A stretch of DNA of 64,000 bases, taken from assembly GCA_018343915.1 (NCBI GenBank), contig JABRWF010000001.1, positions 5,704,001-5,768,000 of the forward strand, given 5' to 3'. The stretch is from Agroathelia rolfsii (Eukaryota > Basidiomycota > Agaricomycetes > Amylocorticiales > Amylocorticiaceae). Position 1 is the first letter of the stretch, and each line of letters starts with the position of its first letter. The notes beneath the pieces are model-generated. The model saw nothing but the letters and a program-made list of their open reading frames with translations, did not search any database and was not told the origin of the DNA. The position numbers and the translations under genes are program-made. Below, in pieces: positions 1 to 12,261 of the stretch.

Positions 1-781
1 AAGCTTTCACATGAGGTCTATTGTCAAGACAGGAAATATCTTGTGTATGCAGATATAGGTGCAATGTATCTTAACCGCGACAAGCGCAGGGCAACGCCTT
101 TGCTTGCTTAAGTGCACTGAGCACTATGTTGTGTGTACAGCAATGCAAATGGTCAGCCAAAGGCCTGGACCTGTCTTATGCACGCTAATGGAAGAGGGGC
201 ACAAAGCAGCCTCTTTAACTACTGTAGTATGGAGCACACAGTAACCCTCTGGCACAAAGCCTAAGGGATTTGGAAAGGGATAGAGAGAAGGGGGGAGACA
301 GGCAGTCACGCCTTGAGAGGTAATGGCTCTGAAGACGAAGTTTTATTATGTTAGTGTTTATCTAATACAAAGCACTATTGTGCTTACCTGAAGACAAAGA
401 GAATGAATCTGAGGTCTTCAGGTAGAGGCACTACAGGGTTATATACTAATTCTACCTGGTCTGTATGCAGTTACATGGTCTATGCATAGTAATGCTAAGT
501 ATGATGTGATATTGCACCATTATTAGTTATAGTAAGTCTAAAGTAGTATCATAATCCGGACCCATGTTCTAGACTTTGGCTTACATAATATGTCACATGA
601 CTAGTGGTCACATGATGGCTAGTCACATGGTTGACTGGTCACATGACTTGCTTAGTCATTAGAGTGTATGCTTATGTAATATACAATATATACATCAGAA
701 AATAGAGAAAATTCAGGAAAAATTCAGAAAAATAGTGAGAAATTCGAAATAAAATTATAATACAACAAGCGACTTGTAACA
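1..781 (-). mobile_element. LTR-A, partial, running off the left edge
   Basis: This is the reverse complement of the A-family LTR. It ends at 781 in ...CGACTTGTAACA, the inverted 5' terminus of LTR-A. It contains the inverted TATA region, the CTTCAG motifs and the small inverted ORFs seen in every A LTR. It is inserted into the D-family LTR that continues at 782. Its other end and its target duplication lie outside the window, so solo or full-length status is unknown. Confidence 0.9.
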
Positions 782-1066
782 GCGTGTGACTGGCTGTGTT
801 AGCCCTACGTGAAAAGAGTGCTTATAACAAGTGTATATTAGGAAGGTGGAGTCTAGATCATTCCTTTTCATCAAAAGGTCTAGACTCAGGAACCAGGGTC
901 ATTCCAATCACTGTGTGATTACTAAGAAGTACTAGACTCATCATTCTGATTGGTTGCTCATCGGACTTAGTCATAAAGCACTGCCCTTGCATTATTACAT
1001 GTTCCTGCTTATGAACCCTGGCTGCACACAGACTATCAAGGCTACGCACGGGCCTTTTCATTTATG

Positions 1067-1112
1067 TATAAATACAGGCATATAGCCCTTACCTGATCCT
1101 TAGCTTTGACCT
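1067..1112 (+). promoter_or_regulatory. LTR-D TATA box and self-primer
   Basis: TATAAATA lies at 1067-1074. AGCTTTGACCT begins at 1102, 35 bp after the first T of the TATA box, where a transcription start is expected. It is the exact reverse complement of the 11-nt primer-binding site at 12878-12888. In Tf1-type elements the 5' end of the RNA serves as its own reverse-transcription primer. The positions of TATA and primer are seen; the start site itself is inferred. Confidence 0.7.
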
Positions 1113-1279
1113 TCTTGCCTTTAGATAAGGACACCCTATCTTGTATCCTTTACATAATCACTAATATACAATCTTGCCTTCAGGCTTACACACGTCCTAG
1201 CCCACTCCCCTCTTACCCCTCTCCTCTATTTTAGTGTAAGGCCTCAAGGGTATCTAAGATAGAACGTGTATGCCCTAGT

Positions 1280-2267
1280 TGTTACAAGTCGCTTATTATA
1301 CTATAATTTTCTTTCGGATTTTTTATTATTTTTCTGAATTTTCTCTGAATTTTCTCTATTTTTTGAGGTATATATTGTATATTATGTAAGCACACATTCT
1401 GATGACTAAGCAAGTCATGTGACCAGTCAACCACATGACTGGCCATCATGTGACCACTAGTTATGTGACATATTATGTAAGCAGAGTCTAGAACATGGGT
1501 CCAGATCATGACACCACTTTAGACTTACTATAACAAATAATAGTGCAATATCACACCATACTTAGCATTGCTGCGCACAGACCATGTAAACTGCGCACAG
1601 ACCAGGTAGAATTTAGTATATAACCCTATAGTGCCTCTACCTGAAGACCTCAGATTTGTTCTCTTTGTCTTTAGGTAAGCATAGTAGTGCTTTATATTAG
1701 ATAAAAACTAACATAATAAAAACTTTGTCTTTAGAGCCCATTCTCTCTCTAGGCTACCAAAGCCTGTCTTCCCCCCCTTTCTCTCTCTCCCCCATCCCAA
1801 ATCCTCTCTGCTTAGTGCTAGGAGGTAATAAGTGTGCTCAGTGCTGCTTATTGTTTAGAGGTTGCTCAGTGCTCCTCTATATTACAAACGCATAAGACAG
1901 GTCCAGCCCTTTGGGTGACCATTTGCATATCTGTATACACATTCATAGTGCTCAGTGCACTCAAGCAAGCAAAGGCGTTGCCCTGTGCTTATTGTAGTTA
2001 AGATATATTGCACCCATATCCGCATACGCAAGATACTTCCTGTCTTGACAATAGACCTCATGTGAAAGCTTAGCAAGCTTGGAGTAATACCTAGTGATTG
2101 AAGAGCTAGAAGTTGAGTGATAGCGGAAACTGGGAAAGGAAGTGTACACCCACATATCCTAGGTCTTAGGAGTTGTAAAATAGCCTTACTGGCTACCCCG
2201 TACCTTACAGGGGTTGATGTAGATACTAGTTGAGTTTTAGTGACAAGAGACAGGTGTGCTCTTGACA
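1280..2267 (+). repeat. 5' LTR of A1
   Basis: It runs from TGTTACAAG to CTCTTGACA, 988 bp. The self-primer position reads AGATTTGTTCT where the intact family has AGATTCGTTCT, a transition. The PBS just downstream (2270-2280) is also changed by one transition, so the 11-nt pairing is no longer perfect. Confidence 0.92.
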
Positions 2268-2668
2268 TTAGAATGAATCTCCCCCACCATTTTTCTGCGC
2301 TAGTTGCTTTGTGCACTAGAGGAGGTGTAACGAGCCTCATTATTTGAAGCAAAAGAAACAAATTACATACGCAAATTTAGTAGACTACCACGGTTATTTT
2401 ACCTACAAAGTAGTAGTCTTCAATTTTACATGTTTCTTTATTTTGGGAAATTCTTGGCTGGCTTACACTTGGTGTTAGAAAACCAAGGGTGCATCAGTTT
2501 TCACAAGCTATTAAAGGGAATGAAAACCCGAGTGGATAGATATGAAAGGCTCCGGCCGACACAAGTAGCCCAATTAAAGTAAACCTCTTAAAGTAGAATA
2601 GGCCTAGCTTCAAGGGCAAAAACAAATTTTTATATACAAATCCGTTTTAGGAGTCTCCAGTTTAACTG
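2268..2668 (+). other. A1 leader between PBS and gag
   Basis: This non-coding leader of about 400 bp is collinear with 47898-48302 of A2. It starts with the mutated primer-binding site. No independent gene is visible. Confidence 0.6.
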
Positions 2669-3949
2669 TTGAGCTTGCCCATCATTTTACACCCAAACCC
2701 ACCACAAGAACCTACTCCCCCTCAACCCGAGTCAGAAGCAGAATCCTCAGAAGCAGAGACATCTGAAGAGGAGTTTTCTGACAAAGAAAACCCTACATTC
2801 TTTCCACCCTTTCCATCCACACACAACTCCCCCTGACCCCAATTGCCAATGGCTTAACAAGTCAACAATGCTACCTTAATGCAGCAGCTCATCCAAAATC
2901 AAACTATGATGATGCAATGGATGCAGCAGCAGAGCGAGTCACAAGGCAAGCCTAAAGAAATAGAGCATGCACCACCAACTTTCGATGGACAATGGATCAA
3001 TTACCATCCCTTTCTCCAGAAGTTCCAAGCCTACCTGGAGTTGAACCCTAGAGTGTACGTTACAGATGAAGAAAAGGTTAAATATCTTTTGGGTTTAATG
3101 GTGGAAGGTACCACGGCTTGGTCCAGCCTGTGGTACACTGAACTAGGACTACAAAACCGGGTACCTGGACCTGTAACATACCAGGAAGTAATCAATAGTT
3201 TCAAGTCCCTCTTTGGGGCCTTTGATAAAAAAGTAGTGGCTAGAGACTAATTGTGCCACCTACGGCAGGGAACCACTTCCACCAGAAACTTTGGAATGGC
3301 TTTCATGCTATTAGGAAAGAGGACAGGGTTATCAGATGATGACCTAAGAGAAAAGTACCTGGAGAGGATGAACATCAAGTTGCAATGTATCATCACAGGC
3401 TGGGATAGGGATACCTCAACCTTAACCAAGTTAATGAATGCAGCACATGATGTAGAAGTTAATCTAATAAAGGAAGAGATGCTGTCCAGTAGGAAATACT
3501 GGTATAATAATAACCCTCAGTCAGATCTCCAGCAAAATGATCCTGATGCAATGGATATTTCGGCTACTATATTGGGAAGGACACCCAATACATCAAAAAA
3601 CCCATTCCTGAGCGCAGGTCCTGCCCAACAGACCTCCCCGTTGCAAGTGGCTGCAACGCAAAATAACCTGACCACACAATCCAATAATCTATTCAGGTGA
3701 AAAGACATCATCTGTTACAACTGCCAGAAGAAAGGGCATATAGCACGGGACTGCAGAAGTCCAAAAGTTGATAAGGGCAACTCAAACAATCCCTTCCAAA
3801 AGGTGGCAGCGGTAGCAGTGCCAACACTACCATTACAACCAACAACCCAGGTGCCAGTCAGTAGCCCAATGACTCAGGATGACATGTTCAACATGATCTA
3901 GGAGTAGGGTCAGATAATTGCAGCCCTAAAAGACAAGTTGGGTTTTTAA
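2669..3949 (+). pseudogene. A1 gag, interrupted
   Basis: Decayed Gag polyprotein, the capsid/nucleocapsid protein that packages element RNA. The N-terminus is Glu/Ser-rich and is followed by a Gln/Met-rich stretch (QNQTMMMQWMQQQ). A retrotransposon-gag capsid domain follows, with a CCHC zinc knuckle near 3716-3760 (CYNCQKKGHIARDC). It ends ...KLGF-stop at 3947-3949. In-frame stops occur at 3248-3250 and near 3698, among others. The start codon is uncertain: the frame opens near 2669 without a clear ATG. Compare A2 gag (48303-50475), which is less damaged. Confidence 0.85.
3940..3946 (+). other. putative -1 frameshift slippery site, A1
   Basis: GGGTTTT is read as G-GGT-TTT in the gag frame and is followed immediately by the gag stop TAA. 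The -1 frame is open from here into pol. The site is identical in A2 and C. Confidence 0.7.
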
Positions 3950-5850
3950 ATCGGTCAGAGTATGTGGCTAATGCTACTGACCAATTTGTACAAAATAAAA
4001 TGTCTTCAATTTTTATGTCTTCGTCATTTTCCATTTCTGCTTCCTCTATACAAGGTGTGCATGGACAACACCTAAATATACCTATCATGTTCCATGGACA
4101 TTTCTCTACTATTTCTTTATCAGCTATAATCAATTCTGGAGCTATCTCCACCTTTATAAATAAAAAATTTATAGAAAAACACAATATAAAGACATCACCG
4201 TTACATAAAAAAATTCCTTTGTATAACATAGACAATTCCCCCAATGCAATCAGTTTCATTTCAGAATATGTTACCCTTTTGACTCAGATAGGACAAGAAA
4301 AACGATGATTAGTATTTTTGGTAGTAGACATTGGTACCGAGGATGTAATCTTAGGTATTGACTGGTTAAGACTAGAAAACCCTGTCATTAATTGGAAAAA
4401 GGGAAATGTAACTTTAATGGACAATTTATTAAAAGATAAGGAATACAAAAAAATCAATAAAATCATAAAAGATGAGGAATCTCCTCCAAAGTTGGCAGCA
4501 ACATCAGGCTTGCCACCCCAATATCAACAATATGCCAGGGTGTTCTCAGAAGCTGAGTCTCAGCAATTCCCCACCAGCAAGCCTTATAACCACAAGATTG
4601 AATTAGTGGAAGGAACAGAGATGAAAAGAGCTAAGGTATACCCCTTGTCAATCCTAGAGCTAAAGGAGCTAGATATGTATTTAGAGGAAAACCTAGCCAA
4701 GGGCTATATAAGAAAATCCCAAAGCCTCTATGCCTCACCTTTCTTTTTCATACCCAAGAAAAATGGAAAATTAAGGCCAATAGTGGATTATTGTTGATTG
4801 AATAATATCACTATAAAAAACTCCTATCCATTGCCGCTCATTTCCTCTATTGTTGATGGGCTCTCTAGGGCTAAAATATTTACCAAATTGGATCTATGAT
4901 GGGGATACAATAACATACTTATCAAAGAAGGACACCAAGAGTGGACAGCATTCATAACCCCTTGAGGACTCTTTGAACCCCTAGTAATGACATTTGGTCT
5001 ATGTAATGCCCCAGCCACATTCCAAGCTATGATAGACAAAATATTTGCAGACCTAATTGCACAAGGATTAGTGTATGTGTATATAGATGACATCATTATT
5101 GCCACTGCCAACCTAGAAGGACACCAATGACTGGTACATGAGGTTTTATGGAGGTTAGCAACAAATGACCTATTTGCAAACCTAGAAAAATGTCTATTTG
5201 AAGTACTAGAAGTGGAATTCTTAGGTGTGATAATTAGCTACAACCGCGTGCAGATGACCAATGAAAAAGTACAAGCAATCTTGGACTGGCCTGTTCCCAA
5301 AATGGTCAAAGATGTACAAAAGTTTAGAGGTCTAGCTAATTACTATCAAAGATTTATCAAAGGGTTCAGCGATATTACTAAACCCCTGGATAAATTAATA
5401 GGCAAAAGTGCTTGGAAATGGGAAAAGGAGGAACAGCACTCATTTGACAATCTCAAAAAGGCTTTCACTACAGCCCCAGTACTGGCAATATATGACCATA
5501 AGAGAGAAAGTTAAATTGAGACTAATGCCTTGGGTTACGCAACTGGTGGAGTTTTCTCCCAGTTACAGGATAATGGTGAATGGCACCCCATTGCTTTCCA
5601 CTCCAAGTCCATAGATGATGCTCAACAAAACTATGACATCTGGGATAAGGAGATGCTGGCAATTATTCAAGCATTGGAAGAATGGCGTCATTATATTATT
5701 AGGTTACCAAAACCGGTGGAAATTTGGTTGGATTATAAAAATTTGGAATATTAGGCAATAAGTCAACATCTAAGTTGTCGACAAGCACGTTGGTACAGAA
5801 TCCTGCAAGAGTATAATTTCACTCTATGCTACAAGAAAGGATCAACCAAT

Positions 5851-6860
5851 TGTCAAGGCTTGCGCACTTGACTTATCCAACAAACACAACCCTCTGTAAG
5901 GTACGAGGGCGGGCTGTAAAGCCGGGTTTTATGTGTATTACTTGGCTGGATATTTATCAAACACCCACGTGCTCCCATTGCTGCCTTTTGTAATAGGGTA
6001 TTCAAATATCCTACTTTGCTAGGATTGCGTTCGGTACTCTAGCGTAATGCTTCCCGTGTGCTCTCTTTGCGTCAAATAGGTTTATTCAAATACTTCTTAC
6101 TGAGGATAGGCGGCTTAGCCCACCGTGGTCAACAGATGTTCGCAGGGACTTATTACTGCCCTGGCCTAAATGAATAGGACTTGTAATCACGCGTGTGCCC
6201 TCTGGATATATTAGGGACTTTAAGACCTTATGCCTTCTTGTATCAAGGCTTATGCGTACGCTTACTAAGTTGCCCTATAGGCCTTACACTTAATAAGAAA
6301 AGGATGAATAAAGGGGAGAGGGGCTAAGACGGGGAACAAGCCTGAAGGCAAGATATATTAGTTATTTATGTAAGGAATACAAATGGAAGTGCCCTTACCT
6401 GAAGACAAGAAGGTCAAAGCTAAGGTTCAGGTAAGGGCTACATGCTTGTATTTATACATAAATGAAAGGGCCCGTGCGCAGCCTTGATGATCTGTGCGCA
6501 GCCGGGGTTCGTAAGCGGAAATGACAGTAATTCAGGGGCAGTGCTTTATGACTAAGTCCGATGAGCATCCGATCGGAATGATGAGTCTAGTACTCCTTAG
6601 TAATTGCACAGTGATCGGAACGACCCTGGTTCCTGAGTCTAGACCTTTTGATGAAAAGGAATGATCTAGACTCCGCCTTCCTAATATACTCTTGTCACGA
6701 GCACTCCTGTCACGTGGGGCTAACACAGCCAGTCACACGCACGTCAAGATGTCGCCTGCAAGGTATTTTGTCCATAACTCCATGAATAAAAATCGTAAAA
6801 ATATAATAAAAATATGTACAGGTACGTAAAGAAAATGCGAAAAATGTCCAACTCATAACA
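5851..6860 (-). mobile_element. solo LTR-D inside A1 pol
   Basis: 1010-bp LTR in reverse orientation, from TGTCAAGGC to CTCATAACA on the plus strand. It is flanked by a perfect ccaat duplication (5846-5850 and 6861-6865). Removing it restores the A1 RNase H-integrase reading (GSTN...QADAL). It contains the D-family TATA, the AGCTTTGACCT self-primer and CTTCAG/GTAAGG motifs on the minus strand. Confidence 0.93.
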
Positions 6861-8529
6861 CCAATGGATGAGCAGATGCCCTATCCTGAAGACCAGATTT
6901 TTATACAGAAGAATCCCAGGATAACCTGAACATTACTATGTTGCAGCCGTCCCATTTTAAAATCATGGCATCAAAAAGAGGGCATGTTGTTGTTGAAGGA
7001 GAAAAGGAGATCTTGGCAGATATTAGACGGGAGAGCACCAAGTTGCTGGAATCCCTCTATCAAATTGTCAAGATAGGTCCACAACAAATTACCTTGGGTC
7101 TACAGGATTGGGAAACTGAGGACGGACTAGTGCTGTATAAAGAAAAAGTATTTGTGCCCCCCAATAAAAGCTTGAAAGAAAAGATCTTGGCCAAATACCA
7201 TGACTCTGCACTAGCAGGACACCCAGGACACGCAAAAACTCTAGAGCTTATAAGTAGAAACTACTATTGGATTAATATGACAAAAGAAATAAACCAATAC
7301 GTAGACTCCTGCCTACTATGTCAAGCAAATAAGCCTAGTAGACAAGCGTTACCTGGGTTACTCCAACCCCTCCCTGTACCAGGCAAACCATGGGAATATG
7401 TAACCTCGGATTTGATCGTCAAATTACCCAAGTCATAGGGATTTGACTTAATTCTGGTGGTAGTAGATAGGCTGACAAAACTGGCACATTTCATACCAAC
7501 TAATGAGAACATTTCTGCTAAAGATGTAGCTGAACTATATGTCAAAAATGTGTTCAAACTTCATGGTACACCGTTAACTTGGACCTTGGATTGTGGCCCC
7601 TAATTTGCAAGTCAGGTGATGAAAGATATACACGCAAGTCTATATATCAAAACTGCGTTGTCCACAGTATATCACCCACAAAGTGATGGACAAACTGAGC
7701 ATGTGAATCAGGAGGTAGAACAGTACCTCAGGATTTTCTGCAATCACTGACAGACAAATTGGGTGGATTGGCTACCTGACGTGGAGTTCATGTATAACAA
7801 TAGGAGAAATGAGAGTACATATACAAGTGCTTTTGAACTCACCTATGGTTACATTCCAAATTGGGAAGCTAAAGATATCTAAGATCCAACTCCAGGAGCC
7901 TTCAACTGGATAGAAAATGCTAAGGAGGCACAAAAGGAAGCTCAGGCAGCATTAGGGATAGCAAGAGAACAAATGGAACAATTGTACAACAAAGGAAGAA
8001 AGATGTTCCCGGATATTGAGGAAGGACAGGAAGTTTGGCTTAATACACAAAACCTAAAGCTTGATAGACCATCCAAAAAACTAAGTTAAAAGTGGATTGG
8101 ACCCTACAAAGTACAAAGGAAGCTAAACGACCTAAACTACCAACTAGATCTTCCAGACAACCTCAAGATCCATAATGTTTTCCATGTCCATTTGCTAAAG
8201 CCCCATCATGCCTCAGATTGCCACTAGAAACCGTTGCCCCCAGTAGAAGTAGAAGGAGAAGAAGAGTACAAAATAGAGGAAGTACTTAATTCAAGATTAC
8301 GGTGGGGAAAACTGGAATTCTTAGTAACATAGAAAGGATACTCAGGTGAACAGACCTGGGTCAGAGAATCTGATATGCATGCAGACGACACTATTAAAGA
8401 TTTCTACAAATCCAATCCAAGTGCACTAAGAAAGATCAGTGCAGCAACCTTTGGTCTCCTACCCTTCCAAAACTGGGATAACTTGACAGAATGGCAACCT
8501 GAGGTGGATTGCCCCTAAGGAGGGGGTAA

Positions 8530-9517
8530 TGTTATGAGTTGCTTATTGTACTATAATTTTCTTTTGGATTTTTCATTATTTTTCTGAATTTTCTCTGAAT
8601 TTTCTCTATTTTTTGAGGTATATATTGTATATTACGTAAGCACACATTCTGATGACTAAGCAAGTCATATGACCAGTCAACCACGTGACTGGCCATCATG
8701 TAACCACTAGTCATGTGACATATTATGTAAGCAGGGTCTAGAACATGGGTCCAGATCATGACACTACTTTAGACTTACTATAATAAATAATGATGCAATA
8801 TCACATGATACTTAGCATTGCTGCGCACAGACCATGTAAACTGTGCACAGACCAGGTAGAATTTAGTATATAACCCTATAGTGCCTCTACCTAAAGACCT
8901 CAGATTCGTTCTCTTTATCTTCAGGTAAGCACAGTAGTGCTTTGTATTAGATAAAAACTAACATAATAAAAACTTTGTTTTCAGAGCCCATTCTCTCTCT
9001 AGGCTACCAAAGCCTGTCTTCCCCCCCTTTCTCTCTCTCCCCCATCCCAAATCCTCTCTGCTTAGTGCTAGGAGGTAATAAGTGTGCTCAGTGCTGCTTA
9101 TTGTTTAGAGGTTGCTTAGTGCTCCTCTATGTTACAAACGCATAAGACAGGTCCAGCCCTTTGGGTGACCATTTGCATATCTGTATACACATTCATAGTG
9201 CTCAGTGCACTCAAGCAAGCAAAGGCATTGCCCTGCACTTGTCATGGTTAAGATACATTGCACCTATATCCGTATATGCAAGATACTTCCTGTCTTGACA
9301 ATAGACCTCATATAAAAGCTTAGCAAGCTTGGAGTAACACCTGGTGATTGAAGAGCTAGAAGTTGAGTGATAGTGGAAACCGGGAAAGGAAGTGTACACC
9401 CACGTATCCTAGGTCTTAGGAGTTGTAAAATAGCCTTACTGGCTACCCTGTACCTTACAGGGGTTGACATAGATACTAGTTGAGTTTTAGTGATAAGAGA
9501 CAGGTGTGCTCTTGACA
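8530..9517 (+). repeat. 3' LTR of A1
   Basis: 988 bp, the same length as the 5' LTR, preceded by the purine tract at about 8517-8526. Many transitions separate it from its partner LTR, consistent with an old or heavily mutated copy. Confidence 0.92.
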
Positions 9518-10006
9518 CTAGTATCAGAGTGTTATGAGTTGGACTTTTGTACTATAAATTTTTTGTTATTATTCAAACAATATATTGTTGAATTCGCGAG
9601 CTCAGCTATGGGGGATATGGGGGATAAATTGCTAACAAACGCATGTCATATCGTAGTTAGCCAATACATGTATTTATACCCATAATGAACCAAGAGTGAA
9701 ACAAATAAAGAGCATATATGGTAAGAAATGGAGAAGGGAGGGAAAAGGTACATTCCTTGCTTTAGCTCGACAGCGAGGAACAAATGGAATCCAAATTCTA
9801 ACATATATTATATTTCTTTTCATTTTCTTTTATTATATTACCCTCAGAGCATGGTCTGTAGGCAGTGAGCAGTCCTATGATTAGCCCTCATGTGACTAAG
9901 CCGCACACTACAGGAGTAATCGTGAGTTGTACATTTTCCTGTTCACTATTCCACACAACTCTGGAGTACAAACCTTCAATCACTGACCAATTCCTAACAG
10001 ATACTG

Positions 10007-10988
10007 TGTTACGAGTCGCTCGTTGTACTATAATTTTATTTCGGATTTTTCATTATTTTTCTGAATTTTCTCTGATTTTTCTCTATTTTCTGAGGTATAT
10101 ATTGTATATTACGTAAACACATTCTGATGACTAAGCAAGTCATGTGACCAGTTAACCACGTGACTGGCCATCATGTGACCACTAGTCACGTGACATATTA
10201 TGTAAGCAGGGTCTAGAACATGGGTCCGGATCATGACACCACTTTAGACTCACTATAATAATAATAGCGCAATATCACACCATACTTAGCATTACTGTGC
10301 ACAGACCATGTAACGGCGCACAGACCAGGTAGAATTAATATATAACCCTGTAGTGCTCCTACCTGAAGACCTTAGATTTGTTCTCTTTGTCTTCAGGTAA
10401 GCACAGTAGTGCTCTGTACTAGATAGATACTGATATAATAAAAACTTCGTCTTCAGAGCCTCTCCAACCTCTTAAGGCATGATAGCCTGTCTCTCCCCTT
10501 CCTTCCTCTCCCCTCTTAAAATCCTCTCTGCTTTGTGCTAGGAGGTAGCAAGCGTGCTTAGTGCTATTTGCTGTTTAGAGGTTGCTTAGTGCTCCTCTAC
10601 GTTAGAACGCATAATACAGGTCCAGCCCTTTGGGTGACCACTTGCGTTTCTGTACACACCATCATAGTGCTTAGTGCACTCAAGCAAGCAAAGGCTTAGC
10701 CCCAAGCTTGTTGCGGTTAAGATACATCGCACGCCTAGTGGCATACACAAGACAGTTTGTGTTCTGAGTGTAGACCTCGCTTGAAAGTCTAGTAGACTTG
10801 GAGTAAAGCCTGGTGACATAAAGACTCGAACTTGCGTGATAGCTACAACAGCGCAAAGAAGTGTACACCCGCGCGTCCCTAGCCTTGGGAGTTGTAAAAT
10901 AGCCGTTACTTGGCTACCTCGTACCTTTGAGGGGTTGACGTAGGCTTAGGTTGAGTTTTAGTGACAAGAGTCCGGTGTGCTCTTGACA
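10007..10988 (+). mobile_element. solo LTR-A inside LTR-B
   Basis: 982 bp, from TGTTACGAG to CTCTTGACA, flanked by tactg on both sides (10002-10006 and 10989-10993). It interrupts the B sequence GATACTGGTTCCG. No internal A sequence is attached. Confidence 0.93.
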
Positions 10989-11386
10989 TACTGGTTCCGC
11001 TACACACCTCCGAGCTTCTGCTCCCAAGCTCCTGCGGAGCTCCGCTCCTGAGCGCGGAACCTCCGGAAGTGTTGTATCTCTGTACGGCTGCCCGTCAAAG
11101 TTAGGGAAAAGGTCTTCCCCCGCATACCCTACTTTCTCTTTGTCTTTCCTCTGTGTTGGAACTAGCACGGAGCTTTCGTAGTAGTATAAGTAGTGTATGT
11201 AACTTGTCTTAAAAGGCCAGCTTTGACCTCTTTGCCTTTAGGCAAGTATTTAGGTTGTATTCCATTAAAGTAGATTACTAATAAAATCTTTGCCTTCAGG
11301 GTTTATTTACCTCTAGGCCTAGCCCAGCATCTTAGTGCAACAGCACATTCAATTAGTAGGGTGAAATTCCCTAGATTACTTAGTTA

Positions 11387-12261
11387 TGTCATGACCCGCT
11401 AACACACCTGACTGCCAAATGTCCCAATCGCACACATCGATATATGCAAACATCTACGACGGAGTCACCGGCAACGCCCTCCCTTCTGAGTTGCTACGTA
11501 CCCCGTGCATCGGAAGTGTTTCCGATGTGTCCGCCGACGTTTCCCCAGAGCTATGTGCATGGCTGCCCTTTGTGCTTCTCCTTCATCATCGATGCGCTTC
11601 TGTCCATCAGAGCGTTCCACATGCCGACTGGACTTCTCAAAGACAATCCTCGAGTCGTCATGTGTCCCTACTAGCAGATCCTTCCTATCTGGGAAGATCG
11701 CGCTTGGTTCTCTCCATGATCGTGCTCTGATCGACAATCAGACCGCCGATGGTTCCGAAGGAAGGCACCCCCGCCTTCATGCACAGTGTGGCACGACTAC
11801 TAGAGCGCGCGGCGTGCGCTATTACTTATTGTTCCTATTGTCTTCATCTATTTCTTTATTTATCTTTCTGTGACTACTGTATTCTAGTATATAGTACTGT
11901 ACTTGATGTAGTAGATACAGTAGTCGGAAAATTAAGTATGTTTAGCCCTAAAAAAGCTCTACACCCGCTGCATAGCCAGCAGTCAACCTGTGGACTCAAG
12001 CGTCCTCGAGTATCTCGTTCTGCTTCTCATCTCCTGCTTGATCATCTCTCGCTCTATGCCTGATCTTGCCGGACCACCCGACCAACTTGCTGTATGCCGT
12101 GCCTGCTTGCTGCGTCACCCGTATCGCCATAAGCCCCGAGATATTGAAGAGGCAACTCCACGAACCTACAGGGCTGCCATCTAGCAGTGAGCCGCTTAGC
12201 AGTTAGCACTCCAGGGGCATTGCCGCACCACCCGAGCTAGCTGCAAAGGCAGCTCTTGACA
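11387..12261 (+). mobile_element. solo LTR-E inside LTR-B
   Basis: 875 bp, from TGTCATGACCCGC to CAGCTCTTGACA, flanked by agtta (11382-11386 and 12262-12266). A TATA-like ctagtatatagtac lies near 11882. The several overlapping small ORFs here recur in other E copies and have no domain. Confidence 0.92.

Larger units (their letters stand above)
3940..8518 (+). pseudogene. A1 pol, multiply stopped
   Basis: Decayed Pol polyprotein in the -1 frame relative to gag. Order: aspartic protease (an INSGA variant of DSGA near 4130), RT with YIDD near 5080, RNase H (about 5490-5850), then an LTR-D insertion. Next come the HHCC zinc-binding region of integrase (H...H...CLLCQ near 7200-7320), the DDE core and a C-terminal chromodomain ending at the TAA at 8516-8518. 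Stops include TGA at 4795 and 4963, both shared with A2, and TAA at 5512-5514. Most look like CGA to TGA or CAG/CAA to TAG/TAA. It encodes no functional product. Confidence 0.9.
1280..9517 (+). mobile_element. A1: full-length but decayed Tf1-like Ty3/gypsy chromovirus
   Basis: The element is bounded by two 988-bp LTRs (1280-2267 and 8530-9517) and a perfect 5-bp target duplication, ctagt (1275-1279 and 9518-9522). The internal order is leader, gag, -1 frameshift site, protease, RT, RNase H, integrase and chromodomain, then a purine tract (aggaggggg) abutting the 3' LTR. A solo D LTR is inserted between RNase H and integrase. It is collinear with A2 at 46915-61980 but has many more in-frame stops, mostly of the C-to-T or G-to-A type. 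It is not autonomous. Confidence 0.93.

Noticed and set aside
1882..2361. Antisense ORF of 150-160 codons in LTR-A, also at 47437-47898 and 61520-61981
   Set aside because: It lies antisense within the LTR, has no recognisable domain, starts at non-ATG codons in places and simply recurs because the LTR recurs.
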